From positions 1 through 44,743 of the forward strand of contig NZ_JWIZ01000048.1 in NCBI RefSeq assembly GCF_001038205.1: DNA of 44,743 nt, written 5' to 3'. Shown piece by piece: positions 9,809 through 19,483 of the stretch. Positions within the stretch are counted from its first letter, which is position 1. Every line of letters starts with the position of its first letter. Source of the stretch: Muribacter muris (GTDB taxonomy: Bacteria > Pseudomonadota > Gammaproteobacteria > Enterobacterales > Pasteurellaceae). A model generated the notes under the pieces. It made no database searches and had not been told where the DNA came from. It saw only the letters and a program-made list of their open reading frames with translations. The position numbers were made by a program, and so were the translations under genes.

Positions 9809-10546
9809 ATGAGCGAACAAATTTACGGTATCCACGCCGTTAAAGCATTCTTAGACAATGCGCCGGAACGTTTAATCGAGGTCTTCGTCCTAAAAGGGCG
9901 GGAAGATAAACGCCTTACCCCGCTACTCACGGCGCTGCAACGCTACGGCATTGCAGTGCAACAGGTGAACCGTCAAACCTTGGACAATAAAGCTCAAGGC
10001 GAGGTACATCAAGGGATCATCGCCCGCATTATGCCCGCTAAAGAACTGAACGAAAATGATTTGGATACGATTTTAGCCGCCAAATCTGCGCCATTGTTGC
10101 TTATTTTAGACGGGGTAACTGATCCGCATAATTTAGGGGCGTGTTTACGCACAGCCGATGCGGCAGGGGTTGATGCCGTGATTGTGCCAAAAGACAAATC
10201 TGCCCAACTGACCGCCACCGCCCGCAAAGTGGCGTGCGGTGCAGCCGAAACGATGCCGCTGATCAGGGTAACCAACCTCGCCCGTACAATGCGGGAATTA
10301 CAGGCTCGCCAGATTTGGATTGTCGGCACAGCAGGCGAAGCCAGCGAAAACCTATATCAAACGAAATTAAACGGTGCAATTGCATTGGTGATGGGCGCAG
10401 AGGGCGAAGGAATGCGGCGACTCACCCGCGAACATTGCGATCAATTAGTCAGTATCCCAATGGCAGGTTCGGTATCGTCCTTAAATGTGTCCGTTGCCAC
10501 CGGTGTCTGCCTGTTTGAGATTGTCCGCCAACGCACCGCAAGCTAA
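9809..10546 (+). CDS. rlmB: 23S rRNA (guanosine-2'-O-)-methyltransferase RlmB
   Basis: SPOUT (SpoU/TrmH) enzyme that methylates the 2'-O of G2251 in 23S rRNA. 245 residues: an N-terminal L30e-like RNA-binding domain ([15 protein letters not shown]..) and a SPOUT knot domain with [20 protein letters not shown] (motif 1), [18 protein letters not shown] (motif 2) and [18 protein letters not shown] (motif 3). Start ATG 9809 has AAGGAA upstream. In E. coli it is near rnr; no rnr is seen here. Confidence 0.95.
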   Translation: MSEQIYGIHAVKAFLDNAPERLIEVFVLKGREDKRLTPLLTALQRYGIAVQQVNRQTLDNKAQGEVHQGIIARIMPAKELNENDLDTILAAKSAPLLLILDGVTDPHNLGACLRTADAAGVDAVIVPKDKSAQLTATARKVACGAAETMPLIRVTNLARTMRELQARQIWIVGTAGEASENLYQTKLNGAIALVMGAEGEGMRRLTREHCDQLVSIPMAGSVSSLNVSVATGVCLFEIVRQRTAS

Positions 10547-10599
10547 ACCGCCTTAAGAAATATGATGGCTCGCTACGCACAACATAAAAATGGAGGCGT

Positions 10600-10697
10600 A
10601 CTAAACGCCCTCTATAAACCATTGAAATGAGAGATATTAGACACACTCTGTATATCGCTACGACCGAAATAAAATCTCCGTGTTTGCAACTGCTACA
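10600..10697 (-). repeat. Diverged, inverted relative of the MITE-like element
   Basis: On the minus strand, bases 10663-10639 match the inner arm of the element at 10781-10805 at 19 of 25 positions. The outer end TGTAGCAGTTGC (10697-10686) matches the element's left end exactly over 12 bases. The far boundary (about 10600) is uncertain. It faces the intact copy head to head across the terminator at 10707-10736. Confidence 0.5.
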
Positions 10698-10706
10698 CAA
10701 TTTCGT

Positions 10707-10736
10707 AAAAAAAGCGGGCAAACTACCCGCTTTTTG
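10707..10736. terminator. Bidirectional hairpin terminator
   Basis: Stem AAAAGCGGG / CCCGCTTTT with loop CAAACTA, with A before and T after, so it works on either strand. It lies about 160 bases after rlmB and between two head-to-head repeat copies. Confidence 0.7.
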
Positions 10737-10740
10737 CAAT

Positions 10741-10906
10741 ATTATGTAGCAGTTGCACAAAGTTGTTTTTTTGTTCACTCGTAGGGACACACTGCGTGTG
10801 TCCGGATTTTAACCTATTGAAATAATTTGATTTTTACAAAGGACACACGCAGTGTGTCCCTACATTCTGTTAAAATGTCTATTCTTGTGCATTTGCTATA
10901 TAATAT
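10741..10906. repeat. MITE-like element with nested inverted repeats (complete copy)
   Basis: About 166 bases bounded by imperfect 20-base terminal inverted repeats: ATTATGTAGCAGTTGCACAA at the left, and the complement of ATTATATAGCAAATGCACAA at the right. Inside is a perfect 23-base inverted repeat (10781-10803 and 10841-10863) separated by 37 bases. Each of those arms is itself nearly palindromic (GGACACAC..GTGTGTCC). There is no coding capacity. Parts of the same element occur at both ends of the window. A MITE or other REP-like mobile repeat is the likeliest explanation. Confidence 0.8.
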
Positions 10907-10937
10907 CGGCTTTTTGTACTCTTTCACAATAGATTGT

Positions 10938-12236
10938 TTAACGGTATTTATCCAAAAACTTATAGTAATTCGTGCCGATTTTCAGTGCCATTTTTTTCAC
11001 AAAATGCCCACCGAACAGGCTTGGGATTTTCAGATTTTCAAATACTGCTAACCGCTCGTCATTCCCCTCAATCGCTTCGGCAATAATGCGTCCTGCCAAA
11101 CCGGTCAGTGCTACGCCGTGTCCGGAGAACCCTTGTGCAAAATAAATATTAGGTTGAGTGCGCCCAAAGTGCGGCGCAGAGTTGATCGTCATATCAATCG
11201 GGCCGCCCCAACCGTAATCAATTTTGACATCTTCCAACTGCGGAAACACATCCAGCATATTCCGCCGCATTTTTGCCACCATATCAACATTGGTGCTGGA
11301 ATCGCTCCCGAAAAGGAGACGATTATCGGCACTCAAGCGGTAGTAATCCAAGAAAATATTGTTATCGCACACCGACATTCCGTTGTTGATGACCGAGTCG
11401 GCGAGGGCTTGACTTAGAGGTTCAGTCGCAATAATAAAACTTTCAACCGGTAAAATTTTGCGCGCCAGCTTACCGCTAATGTGCTTATTCGATTTGGCAT
11501 CAATGTAGGCATTGGTGGCTAACACCACATTTTGTGCGGTAATCACACTTTCCGGTGTTGTAATTTTGACCGACTTACCGCAAGGCTCTAATTTGAGTGC
11601 GGGGGTATGTTCATAGATTTTTACCCCTAATTTAAGACAGGCTTGGGCTAAACCTAAGCAATAGTTGAGCGGGTGCAGATGACCCGATTGGCTGTCAAAC
11701 AAGCCACCGCAGTAAATACGGCTGCCAACGTGCTGCTCGACTTTGGTTTTATCCCATAGCTGCATATGTTGGTAGCCAAAGATATTGCGACTGGCTTGTT
11801 CAATCGCAATCAGGTCGTCTAGTCGGCGTTCATTTAACGCAAGGGTGGCGTAGCCCCGCTGCCAATCGCACTGAATTTGGTATTTTTTGATGCGCTCATC
11901 AATAATATCAAGCGCTTCGAGGGACATTTCCCATAACTTACGGGCATTCTCCAAGCCGATTTGCGCAATATATTCATCAATGCCGTCTTCAAAGCCGTTA
12001 ATGGCTTGCCCGCCGCTGCGTCCGGATGCCCCAAAACCGACCCTCGCCCCTTCAATAACCACTACCTCTTTGCCTTTTTCCGCCAACTCTAAGGCTGCCG
12101 AAAGGCCTAAAAAACCGCCGCCGATAATACACACTTGCGTATGGCAATCTTGGGTTAAATTCGGCAGTTGAAAATGAATATTTCGGGTATCGGAATAGTA
12201 AGTTCGGATATGTTCTTGATGTGCAAAGGTCAGCAT
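10938..12236 (-). CDS. FAD-dependent amine oxidoreductase, PuuB/OrdL-like
   Basis: 432 residues of the DAO (D-amino-acid oxidase/glycine oxidase) family. FAD-binding Rossmann motif VCIIGGGFLGLSAALELAEK near residues 35-54, then GFGASGRSGGQ. C-terminal GFSGHGVALTGLAGRIIAEAI completes the fold. The match to E. coli PuuB (gamma-glutamylputrescine oxidase) runs full length, including QSGHLHPLNYCLGLAQA and LLDYYRLSADNRLLFG-like blocks. No other putrescine-pathway gene is nearby, so the substrate is uncertain; any gamma-glutamyl-amine or secondary amine is possible. The start lies 62 bases after the last tRNA of the cluster, on the same strand. Confidence 0.85.
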   Translation of the reverse strand: MLTFAHQEHIRTYYSDTRNIHFQLPNLTQDCHTQVCIIGGGFLGLSAALELAEKGKEVVVIEGARVGFGASGRSGGQAINGFEDGIDEYIAQIGLENARKLWEMSLEALDIIDERIKKYQIQCDWQRGYATLALNERRLDDLIAIEQASRNIFGYQHMQLWDKTKVEQHVGSRIYCGGLFDSQSGHLHPLNYCLGLAQACLKLGVKIYEHTPALKLEPCGKSVKITTPESVITAQNVVLATNAYIDAKSNKHISGKLARKILPVESFIIATEPLSQALADSVINNGMSVCDNNIFLDYYRLSADNRLLFGSDSSTNVDMVAKMRRNMLDVFPQLEDVKIDYGWGGPIDMTINSAPHFGRTQPNIYFAQGFSGHGVALTGLAGRIIAEAIEGNDERLAVFENLKIPSLFGGHFVKKMALKIGTNYYKFLDKYR

Positions 12237-12298
12237 AAAATTCGCTTGATGAAATCTTATTTGAGAAACTGTTGAACGATAAGATCTGATATTTGAAA

Positions 12299-12375
12299 TG
12301 GCGCACCCGAGAGGATTCGAACCTCTGACCGCTCGGTTCGTAGCCGAGTACTCTATCCAGCTGAGCTACGGGTGC
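12299..12375 (-). tRNA. tRNA-Arg(ACG), copy 2
   Basis: 77 bases including an encoded CCA. Acceptor GCACCCG / CGGGTGC, anticodon arm CTCGG-CTACGAA-CCGAG with anticodon ACG, and TTCGAAT in the T loop. Same sequence as the copy at 12428-12504. Confidence 0.97.
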
Positions 12376-12427
12376 AGATTTGGGAGAAACAGTGTATTGA
12401 CTTTATTATGTTGGAACACCATTAAAA

Positions 12428-12504
12428 TGGCGCACCCGAGAGGATTCGAACCTCTGACCGCTCGGTTCGTAGCCGAGTACTCTATCCAGCTGAGCTACGG
12501 GTGC
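12428..12504 (-). tRNA. tRNA-Arg(ACG), copy 1
   Basis: 77 bases with encoded CCA, same structure and anticodon ACG as the next copy. The two form a tandem duplication with a 129-base period. The ACG anticodon (read as ICG after deamination) serves CGU/CGC/CGA. Confidence 0.97.
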
Positions 12505-12517
12505 GTGATAAAGTAAA

Positions 12518-12612
12518 TGGCGGTGAGAGAGGGATTCGAACCCTCGATGGAGCTTTTTAACCCCATACTCCCTTAGCAGGGGAGCGCCTTCAGCCTGCTC
12601 GGCCATCTCACC
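12518..12612 (-). tRNA. tRNA-Ser(GCT)
   Basis: 95 bases with encoded CCA. Acceptor GGTGAGA / TCTCACC, anticodon arm CTCCC-CTGCTAA-GGGAG with anticodon GCT, and a long variable arm as in all serine tRNAs. First gene of the cluster, 13 bases before tRNA-Arg copy 1. Confidence 0.97.
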
Positions 12613-12635
12613 ACTCACTGTGTCTGTGGGCGTGC

Positions 12636-12663
12636 ATATTACTAGGTTCGCAAAATAAGTCAA
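12636..12663 (-). promoter_or_regulatory. Promoter of the tRNA cluster
   Basis: On the minus strand, TTGACT (12663-12658) and TAATAT (12641-12636) are 16 bases apart. They are followed by a GC-rich discriminator (GCACGCCC), the usual pattern of stringently controlled stable-RNA promoters. It lies 24 bases before tRNA-Ser. Confidence 0.75.
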
Positions 12664-12751
12664 ATTTTTTTTTGAAAAAAAGTAATGATTGGACAGTTCC
12701 TAGTCAGAATGATGCCTTTTGCAACATTTGCATACAGCCTATACCAAAAAC

Positions 12752-12780
12752 AAAAGGCCGGGATTTCTCCACAGCCTTTT
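12752..12780 (-). terminator. Likely terminator of the yagU-like gene
   Basis: AAAAGGC (12752-12758) pairs with GCCTTTT (12774-12780). On the minus strand the stem runs into T-rich sequence, 14 bases after the yagU-like stop. Confidence 0.6.
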
Positions 12781-12794
12781 TGCTTCACTAACAA

Positions 12795-13397
12795 TTAGCG
12801 AGAGGCGTGCTCAAGCGACACTTCCGGATCCGGCTGCTTGGTGATGCGGTTACGCAAATCGCGGCGGATCACCTCGATCGTCCAGAACCAAAAAATATGC
12901 CCGACCAATTCGGAAATATGCTCATACAATGGCCACTCTGCTACCGGCGGCGTTAAACCTAATGCCGGAAAGGTAATATAATGCACGCAGATGTTTGCAA
13001 TAATTCCTGCGCCGATGCCTTGCCAAAATTTGATTTTCGGGAAAATTTCCGCCACGACGCAATACCCGATAGCAAAAACCAATGAAAAAATCATATGGGT
13101 TACACCAATCCAGTTAAAAGCGTGGTCGGCAAACATAAACGCCTCTTCAGTCGGGTCAATCCCGATATAATCACGCAAAAAAACGTGTGGTGGGTTTAAG
13201 AAGGCACGGGAACATACTTCAATCGCTTGCGAAGGGTCTTGACAGGCTGCGGCAAAAAAATCAAACGGGCTGCGTGGCGGAAACGGGTGCTCCGCTCCCC
13301 ATTTCACAAACGCCGAAATAATACCGGCAATCACACCAATAAAAATCGCCAAGCCATAACGGCGGCGAGCAGGATCAGTTTGTTGTAATAGGCTCAT
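12795..13397 (-). CDS. yagU: YagU-like inner-membrane protein (DUF1440)
   Basis: 200 residues, close to the 204 of E. coli YagU. Membrane segments are visible near residues 13-33, 98-120, 125-150 and 160-180. The conserved start ([31 protein letters not shown]) and the LRDYIGIDP region fit the family. E. coli YagU is linked to acid resistance; the biochemical role is unknown. A perfect FNR box lies 122 bases upstream, suggesting oxygen-dependent control. Confidence 0.85.
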   Translation of the reverse strand: MSLLQQTDPARRRYGLAIFIGVIAGIISAFVKWGAEHPFPPRSPFDFFAAACQDPSQAIEVCSRAFLNPPHVFLRDYIGIDPTEEAFMFADHAFNWIGVTHMIFSLVFAIGYCVVAEIFPKIKFWQGIGAGIIANICVHYITFPALGLTPPVAEWPLYEHISELVGHIFWFWTIEVIRRDLRNRITKQPDPEVSLEHASR

Positions 13398-13518
13398 AAG
13401 CTACCTTTTGAATGAAAAATTAAATAAATTTAGCGTTTGAAATAATCATCAAACAGCGTGTATTTTGACGCTATGCACTCGAAATATCAAAAAAATCTGC
13501 CTCACGCACCGAGTTAAT

Positions 13519-13532
13519 TTGATCCAAATCAA
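13519..13532. promoter_or_regulatory. FNR box in the yagU-purL divergent region
   Basis: TTGATCCAAATCAA fits the FNR consensus TTGAT-N4-ATCAA perfectly. It is 122 bases from the yagU start and 111 from purL. The purL promoter has its own PurR site further right, so yagU is the likelier target. Confidence 0.7.
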
Positions 13533-13574
13533 AAAGCATCTCACTTCCCCACCTCGACATCGTTAAATTTCACA

Positions 13575-13603
13575 ATGCAAACGTTTGCGTTATCCGTTAT
13601 AAT
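13575..13603 (+). promoter_or_regulatory. purL promoter with PurR operator
   Basis: ATGCAAACGTTTGCGT (13575-13590) differs at one base from the PurR consensus ACGCAAACGTTTGCGT. It overlaps the -35/spacer region of a -10 box TATAAT (13598-13603). Binding of PurR with hypoxanthine or guanine would block purL transcription. Confidence 0.88.
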
Positions 13604-13642
13604 TAACGCCAAATTTCTATTTTTCATCTACGGAATCATCAA

Positions 13643-16600
13643 ATGACTGTACAAACTTTTCGCGGCTCACCTGCCCTTTCCGCATTTCGTTTAACCCAGC
13701 TTTCCCATACTTTCGAAAAACAGCAATTACCGGTGAAATCCGTTTATGCCGAGTATTTGCATTTTGTGGCGTTAAACCGACCGCTTGCAGCAGACGAAAC
13801 CGTTAAAATTCAAGAACTTTTACACTACGGGCCAACCCTTGAAGAGCACGAACCGACCGGATTTTGCCTCATCGTTACCCCGCGTATCGGCACGATTTCT
13901 TCGTGGTCGTCCAAAGCAACCGATATCGCCCATAATTGCGGATTAACCGCCGTTGATCGCATTGAGCGTGGCTTGGCGTACTACTTTGATTTTTCCGCTC
14001 AACCGACTGCCGAGCAACTCGACACCTTAAAAGGTTTGCTACATGACCGAATGTTAGAAACCGTATTAGATGCCCCTGAACAAGCCGATGCGCTCTTTGC
14101 TCAACAAGAGCCGAAACCGTTCACCTGTGTGGATATTCTGAACGGGGGACGCAAAGCCTTAGAAGTGGCGAATGTCGAATTAGGTTTGGCACTTGCCGAA
14201 GATGAAATTGATTATTTGGTGGAAAACTTTACCGCACTGGACCGTAATCCACACGATATTGAGCTGTATATGTTCGCCCAAGCCAACTCGGAGCATTGCC
14301 GCCACAAAATTTTCAATGCAGACTGGACGATCGACGGCAAAAAACAGGATAAATCCCTCTTCAAAATGATTAAAAATACCTTCGAGAAAACCCCTGATTA
14401 TGTACTTTCCGCCTACAAAGACAATGCGGCAGTGATGGAAGGCTCAACGGTCGGGCGTTTCTTCCCCGACCAAGACGGGCAATACCGCTATCATAATGAA
14501 GATGCGCATATTTTGATGAAAGTGGAAACCCACAATCACCCGACTGCTATCTCACCATTTCCGGGGGCGGCAACCGGTTCGGGCGGCGAAATCCGTGATG
14601 AGGGCGCAACGGGGCGAGGCGCAAAACCGAAAGCCGGCTTAACCGGTTTTTCCGTGTCCAACCTACTTGTACCGAACTTTGAGCAGCCGTGGGAAAATCC
14701 AATGAGCAAGCCGAACCGTATCGCCTCTGCGTTGGATATTATGATCGAAGGCCCGCTCGGCGGAGCCGCATTCAACAATGAATTTGGTCGCCCTGCATTG
14801 CTCGGCTATTTCCGTACCTATGAAGAAAAAGTAAACAGCTTCGGCGGCGAGGAAGTGCGTGGCTACCACAAACCGATTATGCTGGCGGGCGGGATCGGCA
14901 ATATCCGTGCCGAACACGTTCAAAAAGGCGAAATTCCGGTTGGGGCAAAATTGATTGTCCTAGGTGGGCCGGCAATGAACATCGGCTTAGGTGGCGGGGC
15001 TGCGTCCTCAATGGCATCGGGCAAATCGAAAGAAGATTTGGATTTTGCTTCCGTTCAACGTGAAAATCCGGAAATGGAACGCCGCTGCCAAGAGGTGATC
15101 GACCGCTGCTGGCAAATGGGCGAAGATAACCCGATTCTATTTATCCACGATGTCGGGGCGGGTGGTTTGTCCAACGCAATGCCGGAATTAGTTCACGACG
15201 GTGAACGGGGCGGTAAATTTGAGCTGCGTGATATTCTCTGCGATGAAAAAGGAATGTCGCCGCTCGAAATTTGGTGTAACGAATCTCAAGAACGCTATGT
15301 GTTAGCCGTTTCACCGGACAAATTACCTCTATTCACCGAAATCTGTGAGCGTGAGCGTGCCTGCTTTGCCGTGATCGGCGAAGCGACCGAAGAAAAGCAC
15401 CTCACTCTGCACGATAACCACTTTGACAATAACCCGATCGATTTGCCGATGAACGTATTGCTCGGTAAAACCCCGAAAATGCACCGTGAAGTTTCGTCAA
15501 AAACCGTGCAAAACCCACCGCTTGCAACGGAAGAGATCAACTTAAAAGAGGCGTTCCACCGTGTGTTACGCTTACCGGTTGTGGCGGAAAAAACCTTCTT
15601 AATCACCATTGGCGACCGCTCGGTAACAGGAATGGTAGCACGGGATCAAATGGTCGGCCCGTGGCAAATCCCAGTCGCAGACTGCGGGGTAACAACATCC
15701 AGCCTCGACAGCTACCACGGCGAAGCAATGTCAATGGGCGAACGGGCACCGGTTGCCTTATTAGACTTCGGAGCATCTGCACGTTTAGCGGTTGCCGAGG
15801 CAATCACCAATATTGCTGCAACCGACATTGGCGACATTAAACGGATTAAACTCTCGGCAAACTGGATGTCGGCAGCAGGACACGCCGGCGAAGATGCAGG
15901 GCTTTACGAAGCAGTGAAAGCTGTCGGCGAAGAACTTTGCCCAACCCTCGGCATCACCATTCCGGTGGGTAAAGACTCAATGTCAATGAAAACCACTTGG
16001 ACGGAAAACGGCGAACAAAAAACCGTTACCGCCCCGCTCTCATTGGTGATCAGTGCCTTTGCCCGTGTGGAAGACGTTCGCAAAACCGTTACCCCGCAAT
16101 TACGCACCGATAAAGGCGCAACTCGTCTATTGTTAATCGACCTCGGCGAAGGCAAAAACCGCTTGGGCGCAACCGCCTTGGCGCAAGTGTATAAACAACT
16201 GGGCGACAAACCGGCAGACGTAGTCAATGCCGATACGTTGAAAAACTTCTTCAACGCAATGCAAGTCCTTGTTTCACAACAGAAATTACTTGCCTATCAC
16301 GACCGTTCGGACGGCGGTTTAATCACTACGCTCGCCGAAATGGCATTTGCAGGACACTGCGGAGTGGAAGTGGACATCAGCGCCTTAGGCGATGACGACT
16401 TGGGCGTACTGTTCAATGAAGAATTAGGCGCAGTGATTCAAGTGGCTGACAGTGAATTAACCGCCGTGCGTGATGTGCTACAAGCGCATAATCTGATTGC
16501 CCATACCAAAGAATTGGGGGCAGTGGTGGCGGAAGATCGCTTTGAAATTGCCCGCGGCACGCGCAAATTACTTAGCGAAAAACGCTCCGAATTGCGTGGA

Positions 16601-17539
16601 ATTTGGGCGGAATTGACCCACCAAATGCAGCGTTTGCGTGATAATCCGGAATGTGCCGATGAAGAGTTTGAAACGAAAAAAGATCCGCATAACAAAGGGT
16701 TATCTGCCCATTTAACCTACGACATTAACGAAGATATTTGCGCCCCGTTTATCAACAAAGGGGTCAAACCGACGATTGCTATCTTACGTGAACAGGGCGT
16801 AAACAGCCATTATGAAATGGCAGCGGCGTTTGACCGTGCCGGCTTTAATGCGATTGACGTGCATATGAGCGACCTCATCGCAGGCAGACGAAATCTGAAA
16901 GATTTCAATGCGTTAGTCGCTTGTGGCGGCTTCTCATACGGCGATGTACTTGGCGCAGGCGGCGGCTGGGCGAAATCCATTTTGTTTAACCCAATGTTGC
17001 GTGATCAGTTTAGCCAATTCTTCGCCAACCCGAATACCCTTGCCCTCGGTGTATGTAACGGCTGCCAAATGGTCTCAAACCTTGCGGAAATTATTCCGGG
17101 CACGGAAAATTGGCCTCGCTTTGTGCGTAATAAATCGGAACGCTTTGAAGCGCGGGTCGGCTTGGTGAAAATCAACGACACCCACTCACACTGGTTCGCC
17201 GGAATGGCAGGCTCACATATGCCTATTGCTGTCAGCCACGGCGAAGGACGGGTGGAGTTCAAGCGGTCAGATCAGCTTGCGAATTTGCAAAAACAGAACT
17301 TGGTGATTGCGCAATACATTGACAATAACCTGCAACCAACCGAAGTTTACCCGGCCAACCCGAACGGTTCGGTACAGGGCATTACCGCTATCGGCAACGC
17401 AGACGGACGAGTCGCCATTATGATGCCACACCCAGAGCGTGTGTTCCGCACCGTCAGCAACTCTTGGCACCCGGAAAACTGGAAAGAAGACGGCGCTTGG
17501 ATGCGGTTATTTAGAAATGCGAGAGTAGCGTTGAATTAG
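13643..17539 (+). CDS. purL: Phosphoribosylformylglycinamidine synthase
   Basis: Fourth step of de novo purine synthesis: FGAR + glutamine + ATP to FGAM. 1298 residues, the large single-chain type of gammaproteobacteria. An N-terminal PurS-like region is followed by two AIRS-type ATP-binding halves (first with [20 protein letters not shown], second with [11 protein letters not shown]). A C-terminal class I glutaminase domain has nucleophile Cys1138 in [10 protein letters not shown] and the His/Glu pair in [10 protein letters not shown]. Start ATG 13643 lies 40 bases after the -10 box. Several uptake cores are inside the gene. Confidence 0.98.
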   Translation: MTVQTFRGSPALSAFRLTQLSHTFEKQQLPVKSVYAEYLHFVALNRPLAADETVKIQELLHYGPTLEEHEPTGFCLIVTPRIGTISSWSSKATDIAHNCGLTAVDRIERGLAYYFDFSAQPTAEQLDTLKGLLHDRMLETVLDAPEQADALFAQQEPKPFTCVDILNGGRKALEVANVELGLALAEDEIDYLVENFTALDRNPHDIELYMFAQANSEHCRHKIFNADWTIDGKKQDKSLFKMIKNTFEKTPDYVLSAYKDNAAVMEGSTVGRFFPDQDGQYRYHNEDAHILMKVETHNHPTAISPFPGAATGSGGEIRDEGATGRGAKPKAGLTGFSVSNLLVPNFEQPWENPMSKPNRIASALDIMIEGPLGGAAFNNEFGRPALLGYFRTYEEKVNSFGGEEVRGYHKPIMLAGGIGNIRAEHVQKGEIPVGAKLIVLGGPAMNIGLGGGAASSMASGKSKEDLDFASVQRENPEMERRCQEVIDRCWQMGEDNPILFIHDVGAGGLSNAMPELVHDGERGGKFELRDILCDEKGMSPLEIWCNESQERYVLAVSPDKLPLFTEICERERACFAVIGEATEEKHLTLHDNHFDNNPIDLPMNVLLGKTPKMHREVSSKTVQNPPLATEEINLKEAFHRVLRLPVVAEKTFLITIGDRSVTGMVARDQMVGPWQIPVADCGVTTSSLDSYHGEAMSMGERAPVALLDFGASARLAVAEAITNIAATDIGDIKRIKLSANWMSAAGHAGEDAGLYEAVKAVGEELCPTLGITIPVGKDSMSMKTTWTENGEQKTVTAPLSLVISAFARVEDVRKTVTPQLRTDKGATRLLLIDLGEGKNRLGATALAQVYKQLGDKPADVVNADTLKNFFNAMQVLVSQQKLLAYHDRSDGGLITTLAEMAFAGHCGVEVDISALGDDDLGVLFNEELGAVIQVADSELTAVRDVLQAHNLIAHTKELGAVVAEDRFEIARGTRKLLSEKRSELRGIWAELTHQMQRLRDNPECADEEFETKKDPHNKGLSAHLTYDINEDICAPFINKGVKPTIAILREQGVNSHYEMAAAFDRAGFNAIDVHMSDLIAGRRNLKDFNALVACGGFSYGDVLGAGGGWAKSILFNPMLRDQFSQFFANPNTLALGVCNGCQMVSNLAEIIPGTENWPRFVRNKSERFEARVGLVKINDTHSHWFAGMAGSHMPIAVSHGEGRVEFKRSDQLANLQKQNLVIAQYIDNNLQPTEVYPANPNGSVQGITAIGNADGRVAIMMPHPERVFRTVSNSWHPENWKEDGAWMRLFRNARVALN

Positions 17540-17594
17540 CCCTGATACAAGTTGTTTTAAATATAAATAAAATTATTTTATATGGAAATTAGCC

Positions 17595-19418
17595 ATGAAT
17601 AAAGTTACAAAAATAAATCATCCAATAATTGAAGCTTATGTGAGAAATTTCATTTATCAACATGAGATAGGAGAACCATACTCACTAGATCAACATACCA
17701 TCTTTGAAAAATACATAAATAGCTTAATACTAGCTAGATACACGAATGATCCTAATGCTACTTATGAAGATATGGATACAGGAACAGCTTTTGGTATTGA
17801 TGGTATTGCAATTTTTATTGCCGATAGATTAGTAACTAATATTGATGATATTGATTCTATTATAGAAAGCACCAAAAAATTTGATGTAGAATTCTTTTTT
17901 ACTCAAATTAAAACATCTAGCCAATATAATCGCAATGAAATAGGAGATTTTCTTAAAGGTATACGTAGATTTTTTAACTTTGATACATGTTCAATAAAAG
18001 AGCTAGAATCTTTTTGGGAAGTAGCAAAATACATTTACTCAAAAAGTTCGAAATTCAAAAATCAACCATCATTACACATGAAGTTTATATGTCTATCTCC
18101 AAAAGAAATAGATCTGAAAGATGTACATCTGAAAGATGAGTTAGATATAGGTATTAATGGGCTTAATGATCTTAATTTATTTGATGAAGTTGTAATGCCA
18201 GAATTCATTGGGATAAAAGAGATTATGACTTTACACTCTAAGGTTACCTCCGAACTAGAAGTGTCGATTACATTAACAAAACAGCCTATTCCGTATCCTA
18301 AAGATCCAGATAATAAAGTAAAAAGTGGATATTATGGATTAATCAAATTAGAGGAGTTTATTAAAATTTTAACGGAAGAAGAAGATAATAAGCTTTCTCT
18401 AAGAAAGAGAATTTTCGATGATAATATAAGATATTACTTAGGTTCTAATGAGAAAATAGAAGTAAACTCTAATATGAAAACACAACTATTAGATAAAAAA
18501 AGTTATTTGTTTGGACTATTAAACAATGGGATAACAATTATTTGTGATGAAATAAAATTGAATTCCGAAGAACTAACTCTAACAAATTATCAAATAGTAA
18601 ATGGATGTCAAACTAGTAATGTAATTTTTGAATCCCTTTCTCAAATCAGTAATAAGGATGAAATATATTTGCCTATAAGGTTAATTGCAACAGAAGATGA
18701 AGATACTAAACATAAAATTATCAAGGCAACTAACAGCCAGACAGAATTAAAGCCTGAGCAGCTAGCTGCTTTATCTTCGGTACAAAAAGCACTAGAAGAA
18801 TTCTACAATACTAAAAGAATTTCAAATAAGTTTGATTTATACTATGAACGAAGAACTGAACAATATAGGGATGATAGTATACAAAAAACTAAGATAGTAA
18901 ATATACCATCTCAAATAAAATCCGCATCTGCATTATTTTTTGATTTACCTCATGAGGTTTCTGGACAATATGGTAAAGTAGAAAAAAGAACTAGAGGTCT
19001 ATTATTTAAAGATAGCGATATAAATTATTTAAATCCATACTATGTAAGTGGATTAGCTTGGTATAGAGTAGACAGGTTTATCCAAAATAATGAGTTGGGG
19101 AAAAAATATAGAAGAGCAAGATGGCATATTATTATGTTAATAAAATACTATTTATGTAATAGTGATAGTATTGAAAATAAAATTGATAAAAGATCTAATC
19201 AAAATAGTGAAACCATTGAACAATATTTACTTGATGAAACAAAATGTAACGAAACTCTAAATGGTATATTAGGATTAATAGAGGATTATTTAAACTTGGA
19301 AGATGGTGGAGCCGAAAAACAAATAGGCGATCGTAAATTATTTGAACGTAAAGATACGACAACGAAATTGATTGAATATATTAAATCTAGAAGAAAAAAA
19401 CTAACTGAAATTACATAG
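17595..19418 (+). CDS. AIPR-family protein, probable phage-defence nuclease
   Basis: 607 residues. The central part carries the AIPR (abortive phage infection, PF10592) signature: LLNNGITIICDEI at 308-320, NYQIVNGCQTSNVIFE at 331-346 and ATNSQTELKPEQL at 378-390. The N-terminal part has a possible PD-(D/E)xK nuclease core: Glu38 in a helix, Asp69 in FGIDGIAIF and QIK (Gln104, Lys106) in VEFFFTQIKTSS, as in Mrr-like enzymes. The nuclease reading is inference. The gene is strikingly AT-rich compared with purL and pgl, has no uptake core, and stands alone in a 1.9-kb insert 56 bases after purL. No partner gene (methyltransferase, helicase, antitoxin) is adjacent. Its Shine-Dalgarno is weak. Confidence 0.82.
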   Translation: MNKVTKINHPIIEAYVRNFIYQHEIGEPYSLDQHTIFEKYINSLILARYTNDPNATYEDMDTGTAFGIDGIAIFIADRLVTNIDDIDSIIESTKKFDVEFFFTQIKTSSQYNRNEIGDFLKGIRRFFNFDTCSIKELESFWEVAKYIYSKSSKFKNQPSLHMKFICLSPKEIDLKDVHLKDELDIGINGLNDLNLFDEVVMPEFIGIKEIMTLHSKVTSELEVSITLTKQPIPYPKDPDNKVKSGYYGLIKLEEFIKILTEEEDNKLSLRKRIFDDNIRYYLGSNEKIEVNSNMKTQLLDKKSYLFGLLNNGITIICDEIKLNSEELTLTNYQIVNGCQTSNVIFESLSQISNKDEIYLPIRLIATEDEDTKHKIIKATNSQTELKPEQLAALSSVQKALEEFYNTKRISNKFDLYYERRTEQYRDDSIQKTKIVNIPSQIKSASALFFDLPHEVSGQYGKVEKRTRGLLFKDSDINYLNPYYVSGLAWYRVDRFIQNNELGKKYRRARWHIIMLIKYYLCNSDSIENKIDKRSNQNSETIEQYLLDETKCNETLNGILGLIEDYLNLEDGGAEKQIGDRKLFERKDTTTKLIEYIKSRRKKLTEIT

Positions 19419-19483
19419 TAACATAAATTAAAAAATAGGAATTCTTTCTACAATTATTAATATTTTAATGGTTTTGACTAATA

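Noticed and set aside
12254-12285. Inverted repeat ATCTTAT / ATAAGAT after the last tRNA
   Set aside because: A 7-bp A/T-rich stem with an 18-base loop and no T run; too weak to call a terminator.
12298-12516. Repeated peptide [19 protein letters not shown] over the tRNA region
   Set aside because: It is only the translation of the two identical tRNA-Arg genes in a wrong frame, not a protein.
17534-17600. Similar words GAATTAGCCCTGA and GAAATTAGCCATGA near the left edge of the AIPR insert
   Set aside because: Considered as a target duplication or att site, but both lie on the same side of the insert and no matching copy is seen at the right edge.
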